Source: Monosporascus cannonballus (Eukaryota > Ascomycota > Sordariomycetes > Xylariales). From it: a stretch of 64,000 nt of DNA. Positions 27,250 through 41,542 of this stretch are shown in pieces. Numbering within the stretch: position 1 is the stretch's first letter; each line of letters begins with the position of its first letter. The DNA is taken from NCBI GenBank assembly GCA_004154925.1, contig QJNS01000076.1:62001-126000 (forward strand), in the 5' to 3' direction. A program made the position numbers and the translations under genes. The notes beneath the pieces are model-generated. The model ran no database searches. It had not been told where the DNA came from and worked only from the letters and a program-made list of their open reading frames with translations.

Positions 27250-30200
27250 TATTAATTTTTAATTTATTAAGTTTTATACGGGTTATTAATTTATTTTAAT
27301 CCGGACCAATTATATGTTGTAATAAATATATAATAATTTTTTTAAATTAAATACATTAACGGAATTTTATATTACGTAATTTGAATTATACTTTATTACG
27401 CTTATTAATAAATTGTCTTTTTAATTTATAGCCTTTGATTTATAATATCGAATTAAAAATTTTTAAATCTTATTTTCCGGTTTTTTTTTTAAATTCGTCG
27501 TATTAGTTCTTAAAATATTCTTATTTTTTTAATCCTTAAAATACCTTAATTTAGGTCGAATAACTAAGGTAAAGGATTAATTATACGGATAAATAAATAA
27601 TATGGATAATGTTTCGTTAATATTAGGAAAATTATTTTTTCGTTATTAATATAATTATTCCAATATCCGTTTTTCTTTAAAAATTAGTTCGAAATATTTA
27701 GGATCCCGGATTTGCAATAAATCCTTATTAATTATGTTTTATAACCTTATCTTTCTTTAATTAAAATTAATATCTATTGGCGTACGGTCCTAATTAATAT
27801 TTTTCAAAGCCGCCCGTATACCTTATCGTTATTTTGTTAAAGATTTTAATAGTTATTTTTTTTCGAACTAGGATTTTTTGGTTTCCTTGATAAAGGTCGA
27901 CGGCCGGATTTAGTTTTCTTTTCCTTATTGCGTTTTCCCTTTGTCGGCCTAATTAGGTCCCCGGCTAATTCTAAGAATTCCTTTATATCAAAATTTTACA
28001 TAAATATAGTAACAATCGGATATTCCGGGTAACCGCCGAAATCCTCAATACTAATACCAAATATACCGCGGTACCTAAGAATCTAATTTTTATATAAGGT
28101 TATTTATTCGGTAACCAATTACGTATAATTACGGACTTTCTTTTAATTTAACATTATAAAAATAACGTCCATATAATATATATTATAAGATATATTACGG
28201 TTTTATATTCTTTTTAATCGGGACCACAAAATTACTATATTTCTAATATTATCCAGATTATGTAAATTATTATGAATTATAAATTCCCGAAAATAGCTAA
28301 CGACCCGAATTATACGGTTTTTTTAAAAAATATACGCCGGTTAAATTTATAATATAAAGGACATTTATTTTACTATTTTAAAAACTTATTATTTAATAAT
28401 TCGTATTATCCGTATTAATAATTTTATTATTATATTCTAATATAAATAGAAATTAATAATATTATATATTATTTAATATTTTTTTCGGAATTTAATAAAA
28501 ACAAAACTTAAAAATTATTAAAATATATAAATATTTTTTAATTTTTTATAAGTTATATATATATAATTAAAGTCTCGGAATATTTATTTAAATATTATTT
28601 CGAAATTATCGTAAATGAAATATACGTTAATATATATATAATAGTAAGTAATTTACGTTTTTTGGCATATAATAATAAAATCTACCTTATAAAAACCTTA
28701 TGGTATTAAAATTTTGTCGAATAATTATTTAACTTAAAGAAAATTTACTTTATAAGCTAGGGCAAAATTTAAAAAAATGGTATATATAATAAGAAATAAA
28801 GTATGGAAAATAATACCGCAATTAATATAATTTATATTAAAAGTTAACTTAACTTTATTATAATTTTTATATACGTTCCAATTTTTTGCTAAATTGCCAT
28901 ATATTTTTTAAATATAATTATTATATTTTATTTTATTAAATAGTAACAATAGTATTATAATAATTAAATAATATTAAGTATATACAAATAAATAATTATA
29001 ATTAAAATTTTTAATAATATTATTAGTTTATAAATATAAATTTAATTTAATTAAAATTAAAAATATAAATACAAAATATAAAATATAATAAATAAAATAA
29101 AATTTGTATATTAAATAATTACCAAATATGTTATTATTATTAATAAAGAATATATAATGATTTATAATATGTAAATATAATTTACAAAAAATTAATAAAT
29201 TATAAAAATGTTTTAAGGTAATATATATAATTAAAATCAAAATATATATAAACTTTAGGATTACATAATTATAAATATATAAATTATTAAATATATATAA
29301 ATTATTAAATATAAATAAAAAAATTAATATTATTTTTTATAACAAAATAATAATATATAAGGAAAAAACCTAATAACTATATATAAATTATACGAAATCT
29401 ATATTTTATTATAAAGTTTTTAATATAATTTATAAAATTGTTTTAATTAAATATATATTAAATATAATTATTATAATTACTTAATATATAATTAATAATA
29501 TTTATTTAATTATGATTTCTTATAATTCCAAATATTTATTATATTTTAATATATAAAATTACGTTATTTATAATATAATAATTATTAATTAATTTTTATT
29601 TATTTAATATTCAAAATCCATATTATAATATATATCTTTATATATTTTACAATATTATAAAAAATAAATAAATTTAATGCCGATATAATAAAGGCAGTTT
29701 CCGTTATAACTCCTAATAATATACCCCGAATAAACCCAAAAAACCTTATTCGCCCGGCTAAAAAAATTAGATTTACTAATAATATCCCCGAAAAACAATT
29801 TGCCCCCAAAAAATAATTTTAAGAACGGGTAATAAGATCTCGGACCAAAAAATAACCGGAACCGATATCAAAATAACTTACGAAAAAGCAAAATTAACGG
29901 CGTAATTTTAATCAAAATATTTTCGTATTAATTAAGTAATATTTAATTATCTTAAAATATAAAATATTTCTTACGAAAAATACATATTATACGTAACCGA
30001 TTTCAAATAGTAAATATATATTATAAAATTATATTAATATAGCAAAAAATTAAACAAAAATAAATAATTTACTTTTTAATATTAATACAAATATATATTA
30101 ATTTAAAAAATCCTATAATTATTAAATTTTTATAAATTCGGTAATATTATAAAAAGCTTATATTATGAATAAAATTATTTATTATAAAAAAGTACGGTAT

Positions 30201-33200
30201 TTATATAAATATTAAATATTAATAATATAATTCGGGATATTTTTCGTAATAATAAACGGCAAAACAAAATTTACGTTATAACAAATTATATTAATCCTAT
30301 AAATTATTAAATTATTAAATTAATTACGAACTTTTAACTAATTATAATTTTTATAATTTAATAAAAAAGTTATATAAATTACGTATTATATAAATAATAC
30401 GAAAACAAATTTATAATTTTATAAAACGGGCCGCCTAATTAAAAAATACATATTATATGGTTATTCTATAAACACTATAACCCGCGAGACTATATAAATA
30501 ATAAATGTATAAATTATACATAAAAATACAATAAGGAATATTTATACCTAATCCTTAAATATTTAGTATTATTATATAATCCGAATAAAAATTTCCAAAA
30601 TTATTTAAACGTAAATATTACGTTTAAAACGAATAAAATTTTAAAACCGGAAAACGCAAAAAAAATTATTAATGTATAAATTATAATAATACGTAAAAAA
30701 AAGCAAAACAAAAAAGAATTCTTAAAAAATATTTAAAAATATTAATTAATAAATTAATTACAAATAAGGTATACCGGTTAACCCGAAATTATGCGTTATA
30801 TTTAATTATAAGTAATACGATATTTTTATATATTTTTCTAAAAAATAAAACGTTTAAACGGAATATAATTAATTAAAATTACGCAAATTATAAATTTAAT
30901 TATTTATATTAATTTCGTTAATAATTATACCGTATACCGTATTATAAAATATTATTTTTTTATCCGTAATTTTATTACCAAAAGCAAATAAACCATATTA
31001 ATATAACGATTAAATAATTATAATAATATATAAAACGATTCCGAAATTAATTAATTAAAATTACGTAAATAACAAAATTATATTAATATTAAAATTATAA
31101 TATAAGTATTATATTATTTATAAAAAAGTACAAAATAATAAAAAAATAAAAAATTGTATTAATAATTTGTTTTCGTTTAATAAATCTTTATTTTACTTAT
31201 TCGATAATAATAAAAATAATAATAAACCGCTTTAATTAAAATTATTAATTAAATTATTAATAATTTGTATTATAAGATTATAACTTTTTTCCGTATACAT
31301 AATATTACGATTATTGGGAATTAAATTATCTTTAATAAATTTAATATCAAAAGCTTTTCGGGTAATTAAATTAAAACTATTTATAAATTAATTTTCATTT
31401 TTTGCCATATCCAATTAATTAAGCTTATTTACGTAATTAATAATAAGTACGGTATTATTAAAATTCATAAATTTAATTTCCATAATTTTACGGCCTATAA
31501 CCAGAATATCCTTAAATTTTTAATTATTCCTTTTAATCCGAAACGGATATCTTTTAATAAGTTAAAAATTCCGAAATAAAAAATAAATATGTTTAAGGAT
31601 TTCGTTACGAAAAGCTCGAATAACGTAATATTTATTTTGCAAAAAAACATAACGGGCATAAAATTCGCGTTATAAAAATATACAGTACTTAATTAAAAAC
31701 GAATTTCGGAAAAAAGTAATATTAATATTATATATATTATTTTTCAACCGGCAGAATTCGTTAATAAGTTATACATTATAATATTCGGTTTTTCGATTAA
31801 ATATTTTTTATATTTTTTTAAATTTTATCGGAATTAAATTTAATATTAAAATCGAATTAATAAGTATTTAATTTAATATTGCAAAACATAATATTTAATC
31901 GAAATAAAATATTTTTTACCGTAATTAAGTTAACCGGCTTTATAAAAAAAATAATAATATCGGTATTAGCCGCCTAATATAATAAACGTTGTTATATTAT
32001 ATAATATGCGAAAAATATAAATAAATTTAGGTATTTTAAGAAAAGTAATAATAATTTCGAAATTTTTTATTGATAAAAACGGTATTGATTAATAGTTAAT
32101 TATTATTTTTAATAAAATTAACAAAATTATCGCCTTATAAAATATCGACCGTATTAAAAATATTTTTGGTTTCGTAATTATACGATAAAAAAGCTTTATT
32201 TGGTACGTTTTAATTGAAACCGTATTATTTAAAAAATAAAATGCTTATAAATTATTTATTAAGTTAGTTATATTATTAAGTAATGTATTATTAGCAAAAA
32301 AAATAACAAAAAAGTTTCGTTAAAAAATTCTTATTTATTAATATATCTTAATTAGGACCCTGCGGTACCTCCCTTGTTTATCCGGCATAATTAAAATATT
32401 TAAAAATTACGTTATACGCAATAAATTCAAATTCGGCGATAGTTAACCGGAAATATATATACTTTATAAATTCGATAAGTTCGGCTTTCGAAAAAAAGTT
32501 TTCGATCGAAATATTCCGGGAAATTCTATATATATTAAACGTTTTTATTAAAAATAGTTTATATCGGATATATAATTCTTACCGAAATAATACGAATATA
32601 TAAATATTATGTATATAAAGGATAAAAAGTTCGAAAAGGTAAAACTTTGGCAATTTTTAATATAATTACGTTATTTTATTTAAAAATTAACGATCCGTTT
32701 TTAAAATTATTTATATTTTATATATTTTAATTATATTGTTAATTTAATAAGTACGTATAAGTATAAATAAAAAATTTATTTATATGTAAAATAAAATAAA
32801 AATAAAAAAATTACGGTTTTTTGTTGTATGAATTAATTGCTTTAATTTAATTGGCCTATATTTTCCGAATATAATTAATTGTTTTTTAATTACCATAAAT
32901 AAGATAAAAACGTTTTAAAAACCGATAAAATTATTTTTTTAAATCTATATATCCTTTAAAACAATTTTCGATAAACGTTTTAAGTACCGTCGATAGTACC
33001 ATCGTTTTCGTTAATTGTATTTAACGAAATCGAACGGCGTTTATTATATAATATACGTTTTAATTTGGGAAAATTAAAACATTTTTACTTATTACGTTTA
33101 TAAAACGTATTAATAAAAATAAAAAGTAAAATCCGGATAATATTAATTACGAATTAATAAGAAATATTAAATAATATCAGATATTATTATAATATTTTAT

Positions 33201-34250
33201 AAAAAATTTTTATTTTCTAATATTAATTAAGCCGGAATATAAATTATTTTAATATTTTTTTAAAAATATAATTATAATAATGGGCAAAAACAGTAATAAT
33301 ATTCCGTATAATAATATTATATCGAAATGTTATATTATAAATATAATTTTAAATATTAAAATTATCGTATTAAAATACGATATTATTTTATTATACTTAT
33401 TTATATAATGTAATTTATCTTACTTAAAATTATATTATTATATAAGAATTAATACGATTACTTTAATTTTATTTATTAACCAAATTATATTTTTATTTAA
33501 CCTATAATAATTTTCGCAAATATTTAACTTTTTTAATATATCGATATTATTCCGTAATAAATTCGAAAATAATAGAAATTTGTCTAATATATAAGGCAAA
33601 TAATTGTTATTAATTTTAGAAATTATTTTAATTATAATAGCTAAAATTATAAACAAAAAATACGTAAAAACGTCCAGATCGTTATTATTACGAAATTATT
33701 TCGTTTTTCGTTTTATATTATATTATTATTATTTTTTCTTTAAATATATAATTATTTTATTTAAAATTTAAATTAATTAAGGGTAAACGTTTTTATAAAG
33801 TATTAACTTATATTTAAGGTAATATAAATTATTTTAACTTTAAGTAATAGTTTTTCCGGCAGGCGGCGGAATTTAAGCCTTTTTAAAAAAATTACAAATT
33901 TTCCATATAATATATTATGGTATTTACGTATAACGGGGTCCTAATTAATCGGAATTAGAAATTTTTGCCAATTTTCATATATTAATAACTTTTCGCGTAT
34001 TTATTTTTTTAAGATATTAATTAACCGGTTAATTTAAATAATCGAACTATACGATCGGCTATTATTTTCGCAAAGAACCTAATTACGAATAAAATTTTCA
34101 AACGTTATATTAGATTTCTTATATTAATACCAAAAATTTAATATATACGTACGTATATTTTGTTTTAAGGGCGTAATACGGTAAAATTAGAAGAATTCGG
34201 ATTCGTCGTATTTTAAAAAGGAGGATAATAACGTAATAGGTTCGAGCTGT
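27250..34250 (-). other. Unidentified RIPed repeat relic, apparently minus-strand coding
   Basis: On the minus strand, several separate stretches read as ordinary-looking protein sequence once RIP-type stops are ignored: about 28,100 to 27,300 (a basic GRRPLSRKPKNP segment followed by an aromatic-rich stretch), about 31,850 to 31,050, and about 34,230 to 33,850. The plus strand does not read comparably. I recognise none of these as gag, pol, transposase or helicase. No LTR pair or terminal repeat was found for this block. It could be one long element or several fragments, and I do not assign a function. Confidence 0.3.
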
Positions 34251-34455
34251 AACTAATAAATATATTGGGGTTTAAAAGTGGCAAACGGGTCCTAATTAAA
34301 ACCAAAATAATATTAATGATAAGCCATATTCGAAGTAATTATATAAATATATATATACTGTTATAAAAATATTTTGTTATTAAGTTATTATAGATTTTCG
34401 TTTTTTTAAAGAAATAAAAGTGCCAAACGAAAGCATTTTTGCGTAACTATAACTT

Positions 34456-34567
34456 AGGCCTCGTTGGCTCGTTACGGGGATTTGGGATTTGATTGGTTAA
34501 TATTTAGCGTTGTGGAGCGGTACTTGAGTGACTTTGAAGAAATTGGGAAAACGAGCCAGGGAGGCCT
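34456..34567. mobile_element. MITE-like element, 112 bp, not RIPed
   Basis: The ends are terminal inverted repeats of about 20 bp: AGGCCTCGTTGGCTCGTT at the left and the complement of AGGCCTCCCTGGCTCGTT at the right. The interior is ordinary-composition sequence without a reading frame. The DNA immediately to its left is strongly AT-biased and to its right lies the element B LTR. No clear target duplication was seen. A length well below the few-hundred-base threshold for RIP explains why it is unmutated. Confidence 0.6.
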
Positions 34568-34578
34568 GAGCTAGCTGA

Positions 34579-35002
34579 GGTAACGGCTAGGAGGTTTAAC
34601 CAATTATTAAATCTTAGTCGTACGGGTTTATGTTCGCAGGAACATCATGGGAATCTAAGCAATAAATACAGTAATCGTATTACGTCTCGTAATTCCAAAG
34701 ATGCCTTAAGTAATAATGTTATATTATAAGCTAAAGTTATTTAAATTATGGAAATAATAAAGGTATATATCGTTTTATAGATCTCGTTAAATCCTTTAAA
34801 TTATTCCGGATCCATATCGGATAACTTTATAAATCTCGTTAAACCCTTTAGATTATTTTAGATCTATATCGAATAATTGCATAGATTTTATTAAATCCTT
34901 TAGATTATTTCGGATCTATATTACGTAATTCCGACCTATTTAAGTCCTGTTTCGGTTATTAAATGATCGTTTTCGAGACCCTCCTTTAATTGAGTTATAA
35001 TA
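34579..35002 (-). repeat. 3' LTR of element B
   Basis: 424 bp, matches 41119-41542 with mostly transition differences. It contains the GGATC-rich tandem repeats in RIP-weakened form (about 34,779-34,920). Confidence 0.9.
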
Positions 35003-38000
35003 CAATCTTCTCTTTCCTAAAATTTTGCCCTTAAGATTTCTTTTTGGTAAGCTTTTTTCCTATCCGTTACCATATCCAGCCGAATCGTTAAAACCTGCAG
35101 ACGTATTAACCAAAAGGCAAAACGTAAGGCCTTAATTCGTTTCGTTTTTAATTTTGGTTTCGAAGTTATGCTTTGTATATCTTATTTTCGCGTTAGTAAT
35201 TCCTATATTATATCGATAGTATAACGCGTTATTAATAATACATCCTGAAAAAACGTTATTATGATAATTCCGGTATTTCTTTTTTTTTTCCATAAATAAC
35301 ATTAATAAAAAGATAAAGCGTTTCCGATCCGAAGAATTTTCTGCCCGTTAATATTTACGTAATATTCGTCAAAAATTATTAACGGTATTTCGTCGTTTAA
35401 ACCAGATGCTATTTCGGTTAGAACGTTTTCGTACTTAACAAGATTATTTTCGCAAAAAAGGCGTGGAAATAGTTAACTGGGATCTTTAATCCTTAAACGA
35501 ATTAAAAAAGCAAAAAAAAGGCCGACCGCTTGGTAGCAAAACGTAAACTTTTAGAGATTAAATTCCGTATCGCATTTTTCGAATTGTTCTATTTTTCAGA
35601 TCTTATCGTAAACGTAAACTGGAACGCGATTATTTCTAAGGGTTCTGCCGTTATTAGTGAAAGTTTTTTAACAGGCGCTAAGCGTTAATAAGGTTTTTAG
35701 TAAGTTCCTAGATGTTTTCGGAGTCCGGGTGTTTTTTTTACTTAATTAGATATTAAGTAAGTCCGTTTTATTTTTATATATTGAGGATTTCTTTTTACTT
35801 CATATATCCGTTCATTTTTTATTTCCATATTATCTTATACCGTATATATCTTAATTATATCTGCTATTAATTCGAATAAGAAAACGTAAAAAATTGGATG
35901 GAATTTAACTTTTAGTAGAAATTTTAATTAATAATTATTTTCTGAGATTTTTTTAGTAATTTTATATAAACCGATATATTTAAAATCGAATTTTTTATTA
36001 CGTCGTTGTATTTAAATATTTTTAGTAACGAGGAAAACTATTTTCCCTTTTTCGAAAATTAATTTTTTCAACTTTGTTTAGTTATAATATTTAATTATTT
36101 AATTACGTACGAATTTTAATTTTAATTTTATTTTTTAATATAATTATCGTAATTATTTTAATATTAATTAGGCTGTCGTTATATATTTTTTATAAATTTT
36201 TAAAATAAAATCAAAATTTACGTTTGTAAATACTATTTTAATATTTTCGTGTTAACTAATATTATAAGCTAATTATATGATTAATAACTTTTTAACTTAA
36301 TTATTCTGTTGGTATTTAATACAATAACGTAAATAAATGTTTAAAGTTTAATTTATTCGTTTTATTTATTTACCTGTTTATGGTTTAAATACGTTAAATA
36401 ATTTATAATTTAGGTCGATTTATATTATAAGGTTTTACCAAAATTTTGATACAAATGTTAACTCTTTATTTAAGATAATTTTTATTAGTAATTTATATAT
36501 GTTAAAAATATATTTAATAAAATTTTATGTTATTTGTTCGGCGTTTATATTTTCGTAATATGGTAAAAAATAAAAAAAAACTTTGTAAATCGGTCGATAA
36601 TTGCGAAAATATTATTGTAATATAGTTTTATAATTAGATTTTTTGATATAAGAAATTTGATAATAAAATCGAATATAATTAAATATTATAGTCGTTTTAT
36701 AATTAATAATAATTATAATTTTTCGTATAGCTTATATCGTCGAATCTTTATTTTAACGCAAATATTGTATTACCGTATAATTTTTTATATTATTAATTTC
36801 ATTTTAAGAAAGGAATATATACGTTAAAATCTTTTTAAGGTTTTATAAATCCCTGAATATTCGTAAAGCTAATATTTATATATTTTTCGTATTAAATCCT
36901 TTTGATATTCTTTTAGAATTTATATTTTGCTTATTTTTGGTTTTTTAAAAAAAAACTGTTATTATATTATTAAATTTTCTGATATATATTAAAAAGTACT
37001 GCCCGAATTATCGTAATTTGTCGTAGGCGTAAATATCCTTTTATAGTATTATCGAAAATTATATCATTAATTTTAACTAATTATTTTTCGAAATTTAGTT
37101 ATTTGTTTAGGGTATTTGCTTTATTATTTTCTGAACTTTTCTTAAGGATAATAATGAAGTCGAAATTCGTTAAATCTTTACGTATCTTAATTATCGTCTT
37201 ATAAGTTTTCTAGTTGTAATAAATCGGGTAAGATTTTGATAATCTGCATAAACCTTAATTTAATACAAGTTTCTTTTTAGGAAATACCTAAATTTTTGAA
37301 ATGTTATAATAATGGCCATAAATTTCGTATCTGGAATACTATAGTTAAATTTGGCTTTTTTTAACTTGTACGAAAAAGATACAATAAGGTATAATTTGTT
37401 TTAATTATTTCGTTATCCGATTATTACGTTTAATACGTAATCCGAAATATTAGTTTTTAGTTTAACGGAGCGGTTTAAATCGTACATAATTAATATTAGC
37501 TTACTGGTAATTATATTTTTAATATTGTAAAATGCTTTTTCCGTATTTAGCGTTTATTTAAAATTTTTTTCTTTTTTTACAAGATTTATTAAAAAATATA
37601 ATTATTTTGCTAAAATTTCGAATAAACTTCTTATAGTAAACGGCGAATCCAAGAAATACCTATATTTCCTTTACCGTAATTAGCATTTATTATTTTGTAA
37701 TTATAGCGATTTTCTTAGAATTTATTTTAATATATTTTAAGATAATAATATATCTCAAGTATTCCATTTTTTATACGTAAAATTAACTTTTTTTTACGTT
37801 AATAAATAATTTTACGTTCTGTAAAACTTAAAGAACTTTATGAACATATCTTACGCATATTTTTTCCGTTTCGAAAAAAATAAAAATATCGTCAAGATAG
37901 CAAATAACGAAAACGTCGAGATATTCTCGTAGTATATAATTTACCATTCGTTAGAAAATTACTGATACGTTCGTAAGTTCTATTAATGTAACCAAATACT

Positions 38001-41000
38001 TAAATAATTTGTATTTCGTTTTAAAAATTATTTTTTATTCGTAACCTTTTTTAATCTTAATAAAATTATATTTATCTTTAAAATTGAATGTTTTAAACCA
38101 TTTAGCTCCGTAAAATCAATTTTTTATCTTTATAATTAAGGGTAATAATATTCGATTTTTAATAATAATATCGTTCAATTATCGATAATTAACCATAAAT
38201 CGCAATTTTCCATTTTTTAAATACGAAAAATATAAGATATTTTGCTAATAATTTCGAAAGTCGAATTTATTTTTTTGTATTCGATTTTCCAAGTATTCTT
38301 TAAAAATACATAGCTTATTTTTATTAAAATTATAAATAAGGTAAAATTTTATCGAAAATCCTTTCTTAAAAACTATCTTATAATCTTATTTATTATGTTT
38401 TGGTAATTTCGTATTAAGTTTTTTTCTGAAAAGCGGCTTATATTCGTGATATTATAATAGTATATTAATTAAATTTTCTAACTTTTTGGGCTGTTATTAT
38501 TTTAAATCGTTATTTAGTTATTTTAATTTCGCTTTAATAGTAATAACGATATGTCGCATTTTTCTTTGATATCCATCTTTTTTTATATTTTATCGTTTTA
38601 GATAATAAGCTTTCTGTCGTATTTTTATATTTGTATTCGTTGCTATTATTGATCTTATGTTAAGATCTTAAATTGTTTTTCGTTTATTAACAAAAAATAA
38701 AATAAACTTTACCTGGCCAGTTTTTCCGTTAATCAAAATTTCGTATTAGCCTATTTATGGTAATCTTAAGATTATATCGTAATTTCTAAATAAAACGATG
38801 TCGAAATTAATTATTTGGTATTATCTTTAAATAAAAATTTCGAGATAATTAATTTCGCGTATAATTTTTCCGTTAATGTAAACAAATTTCTAATTTTCGG
38901 TATTCGTCGTTATATAAGGTTTTAAGTTATATCTTTATGATAATTTAAGTTTATTAACCATATCTGGTATAATATAAGTTTTGTTTAAAGTTCCGCAGTT
39001 TATTATTGCGGTATACCAATACGTTCCGATTCGTATTTCTAAAGTAATAAAGTTATTAACGGTTCCTATCGTTGCGTTTAAAGTTTTTTTCGGAAAATTT
39101 TTTTAATTTCTTTGGGTTTTCTTATTTTGAGGCTTTTTATAGGTAATCTTTTTTTAACTTTTGTTTAAATTTATCGAACCTTGTTTATATTTTTTTGTTT
39201 AGCGCGTTAAGCTGTTGTATTTGTCGTTATTACCGGTATACTGTTTTTTCGAATTATATTAATTATTTTTTGTTCTGCTGTATTTTTTTTATTAAATAAA
39301 TTGTTTTTTTATATTTATAATTACATCTTATTATATATTATTTTAACTGTCGTTTTAAAGATTTGTAATAAACTGACGTATTTCTTTTTTAATAATTTTC
39401 TTTTCGTATGAGTTTATAATAAATGCTAATTAAAAATAAAAATTCGTAATAAATTTTTAGCTGTATTTTTTTATACGTTAAATTAATTTTTTTCGGTTTA
39501 ATGGTTGTATTACTAATAATAATAAAAGGGGTTTTTCTATAAGTATTGCTTTTTTTTAGGCCAGCTTTCTACTTCGACCAGTTGTTAAATATTTTTTAAA
39601 GCTATTAATCGAAATTATCGATACTATTATTTATTGTTTTTGTTATTTCCGATACGGTTTGGAAAATCAAATCCTTCATAATACATATAGGTAATTCGTC
39701 CGTAAATATATTATTTCCTTTTTTCGTATTCGAGATATTCTCGTTATCGATAATGTATTGTATATATTTTGTTATATCGATTAAGGGTTTTAGGATAAAC
39801 CTTTTTTATTTAATTCTGGTATATTTATAATTATCTTTGTAATGCTTTTTGTTATATTCGCGATACTTATTAAGCCAGTTTTCTGGCTTTTCGCATTTCT
39901 TATTAGATTTTTCGCTGTAGGGGACCTAGTATGGATTTAAGCTAAATTATGTTAATAAATTTGTTTCCGTTTTTTTTGATTTTTTTGGACTATTTTTCGG
40001 CTATAGGTTTTTAATCGTCTTAACGAGGCTTTTTAAATATTTTACATTATGCTGTCTTATGTCCCATCTTGTTATAATTATAATATTTGGTCTGGTTTTA
40101 ATCTTTTCTATAAGTGGTTTTTAATTTTATAAGTCCTGGTTTTATGCCGTAAAAAATGTTATTATGTCGAAAAACGCTAGTATTAGCTATATATCGGGGT
40201 TTGTTAGTATTTTTCCCCTTTCGTACCTTTAATACGCTATGCAAATTATTAACCGTTAAATTTAATTACTATAATAATATAATTTAATAAATAATTTGGC
40301 CGATCGAACTTAAAAGGCTTCTTTTATATTTTTTAGGCTATCGAAAAACTTAGTTATTAATATTTTTTATCCTTAGTTTAATTTAATTGCTAATTAAACC
40401 AGTATATTATTATAACTAAATGCAAATTCTTTTTGTCGTAACTGCTAGATTTACATTTCGGCTTTTGTTTTTTCGTTTATTATTTCGAAAGTTTTCGTTA
40501 ATACTTATTTGAATTATTCGTAATTCCTATAAATTCGCATTATTTTTAGGTTTCGTTTTTCGATTAATAAGGTAATATATTTTCTTATAACGAGCTTAAA
40601 TTAAATAACCGCGTTTTTCGTAAATCGTCCGATTACGAACTTAATTTATATAATAGGCGTAATAAGTTAAATAAGAAAATACCCGAAATATATTCGGTAT
40701 TATGTTAAAAACAGTTATAACTTAATTAAAGTTCCGTTAAAAAATTCTGGCTTAAAAAGCTTAAAAACCTTTTTTGATTTTTTGGTAAAATTTAGCTAAA
40801 TAACCTAGCTTGTTCGAAAAAGTTTCCCGGTTTCGGAAACGTTTTTTTTTCTTAAGTTTTTTATAAATGGCTTAAAAGGAAGTTATAAGGTTATTATTAT
40901 TATTTTAAGCTAAAAGATGCGTTTATTTATGGCATTTAGACGTCGTAAAACTTTTCGCAAAAAAAACGAGGTTTTTTCTTTTCTTTTGCGGATTTTATTT

Positions 41001-41118
41001 TAATGTCCGAGTAATCAAGGACCTGATAAATAGATTGTTCGGGTTATTTACTGGTAAACATAATATTAATCGATATTACATAAAATTTAAGGGTATTTTT
41101 GAATAAAAACTTATAACG

Positions 41119-41542
41119 TATAACGGCTAAAAGGTTTAACCAATTATTAAATCTTAATCGTACGGGTTTATGTTAGCAGAAATATCGTAAAAATCTAAAT
41201 AATAAATATAATAATCGTATTACGTTTCGTAATTTCAAAAATATTTTAAATAATGATATTATATTATAAGCTAAAGTTATTTAAATTATGGAAATAATAG
41301 ACGTATATATCTTTTTATGGATCCCGTTAAATCCTTTAAATTATTCTGGATTTATATCGGATAATTTTATGGATCTCCTTAAATCCCTTGGATTATTTTG
41401 GATCCATATCGAGTAATTGCATGGATCCCGTTAGATCCCTTAAATCACTTCGGATCCATGTTACGTAGTTCCGACCCACTTGGGTCCTGTTTCGGTCATT
41501 GAATGACCGTTTCCGAGACCCTCCCTTGGTTGGGTCATAACA
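41119..41542 (-). repeat. 5' LTR of element B
   Basis: Ends GGGTCATAACA. It contains a 52-bp tandem repeat of almost three units starting at 41,319, 41,371 and 41,423, each beginning GGATC and ending near ...TAATT..AT. On the minus strand this lies in the U3 (promoter) half. The LTR start reads TA rather than TG, as expected of RIP. Confidence 0.9.
41319..41470 (-). repeat. 52-bp tandem repeat in U3 of element B LTR
   Basis: Units at 41,319-41,370, 41,371-41,422 and 41,423-about 41,470. The same array, more mutated, is present in the other LTR near 34,779-34,920. Elements C and D carry unrelated repeats at the same LTR position. Confidence 0.8.

Larger units (their letters stand above)
34579..41542 (-). 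mobile_element. Gypsy element B, complete, RIP-inactivated
   Basis: About 6.96 kb with two 424-bp LTRs (34579-35002 and 41119-41542). Coding is on the minus strand: gag nearest 41.1 kb, reverse transcriptase with the motif YLDDIFI at about 37,879-37,899, and an integrase core near 36,570-36,690 (IDRFTKFF and upstream DFIIKF). Stops and AT bias are throughout. The 41,119-41,542 LTR is less mutated than the other copy. I could not confirm a target duplication (flanks GCTGA and GCAAG). Its right end is the boundary with gene-bearing DNA. Confidence 0.9.
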
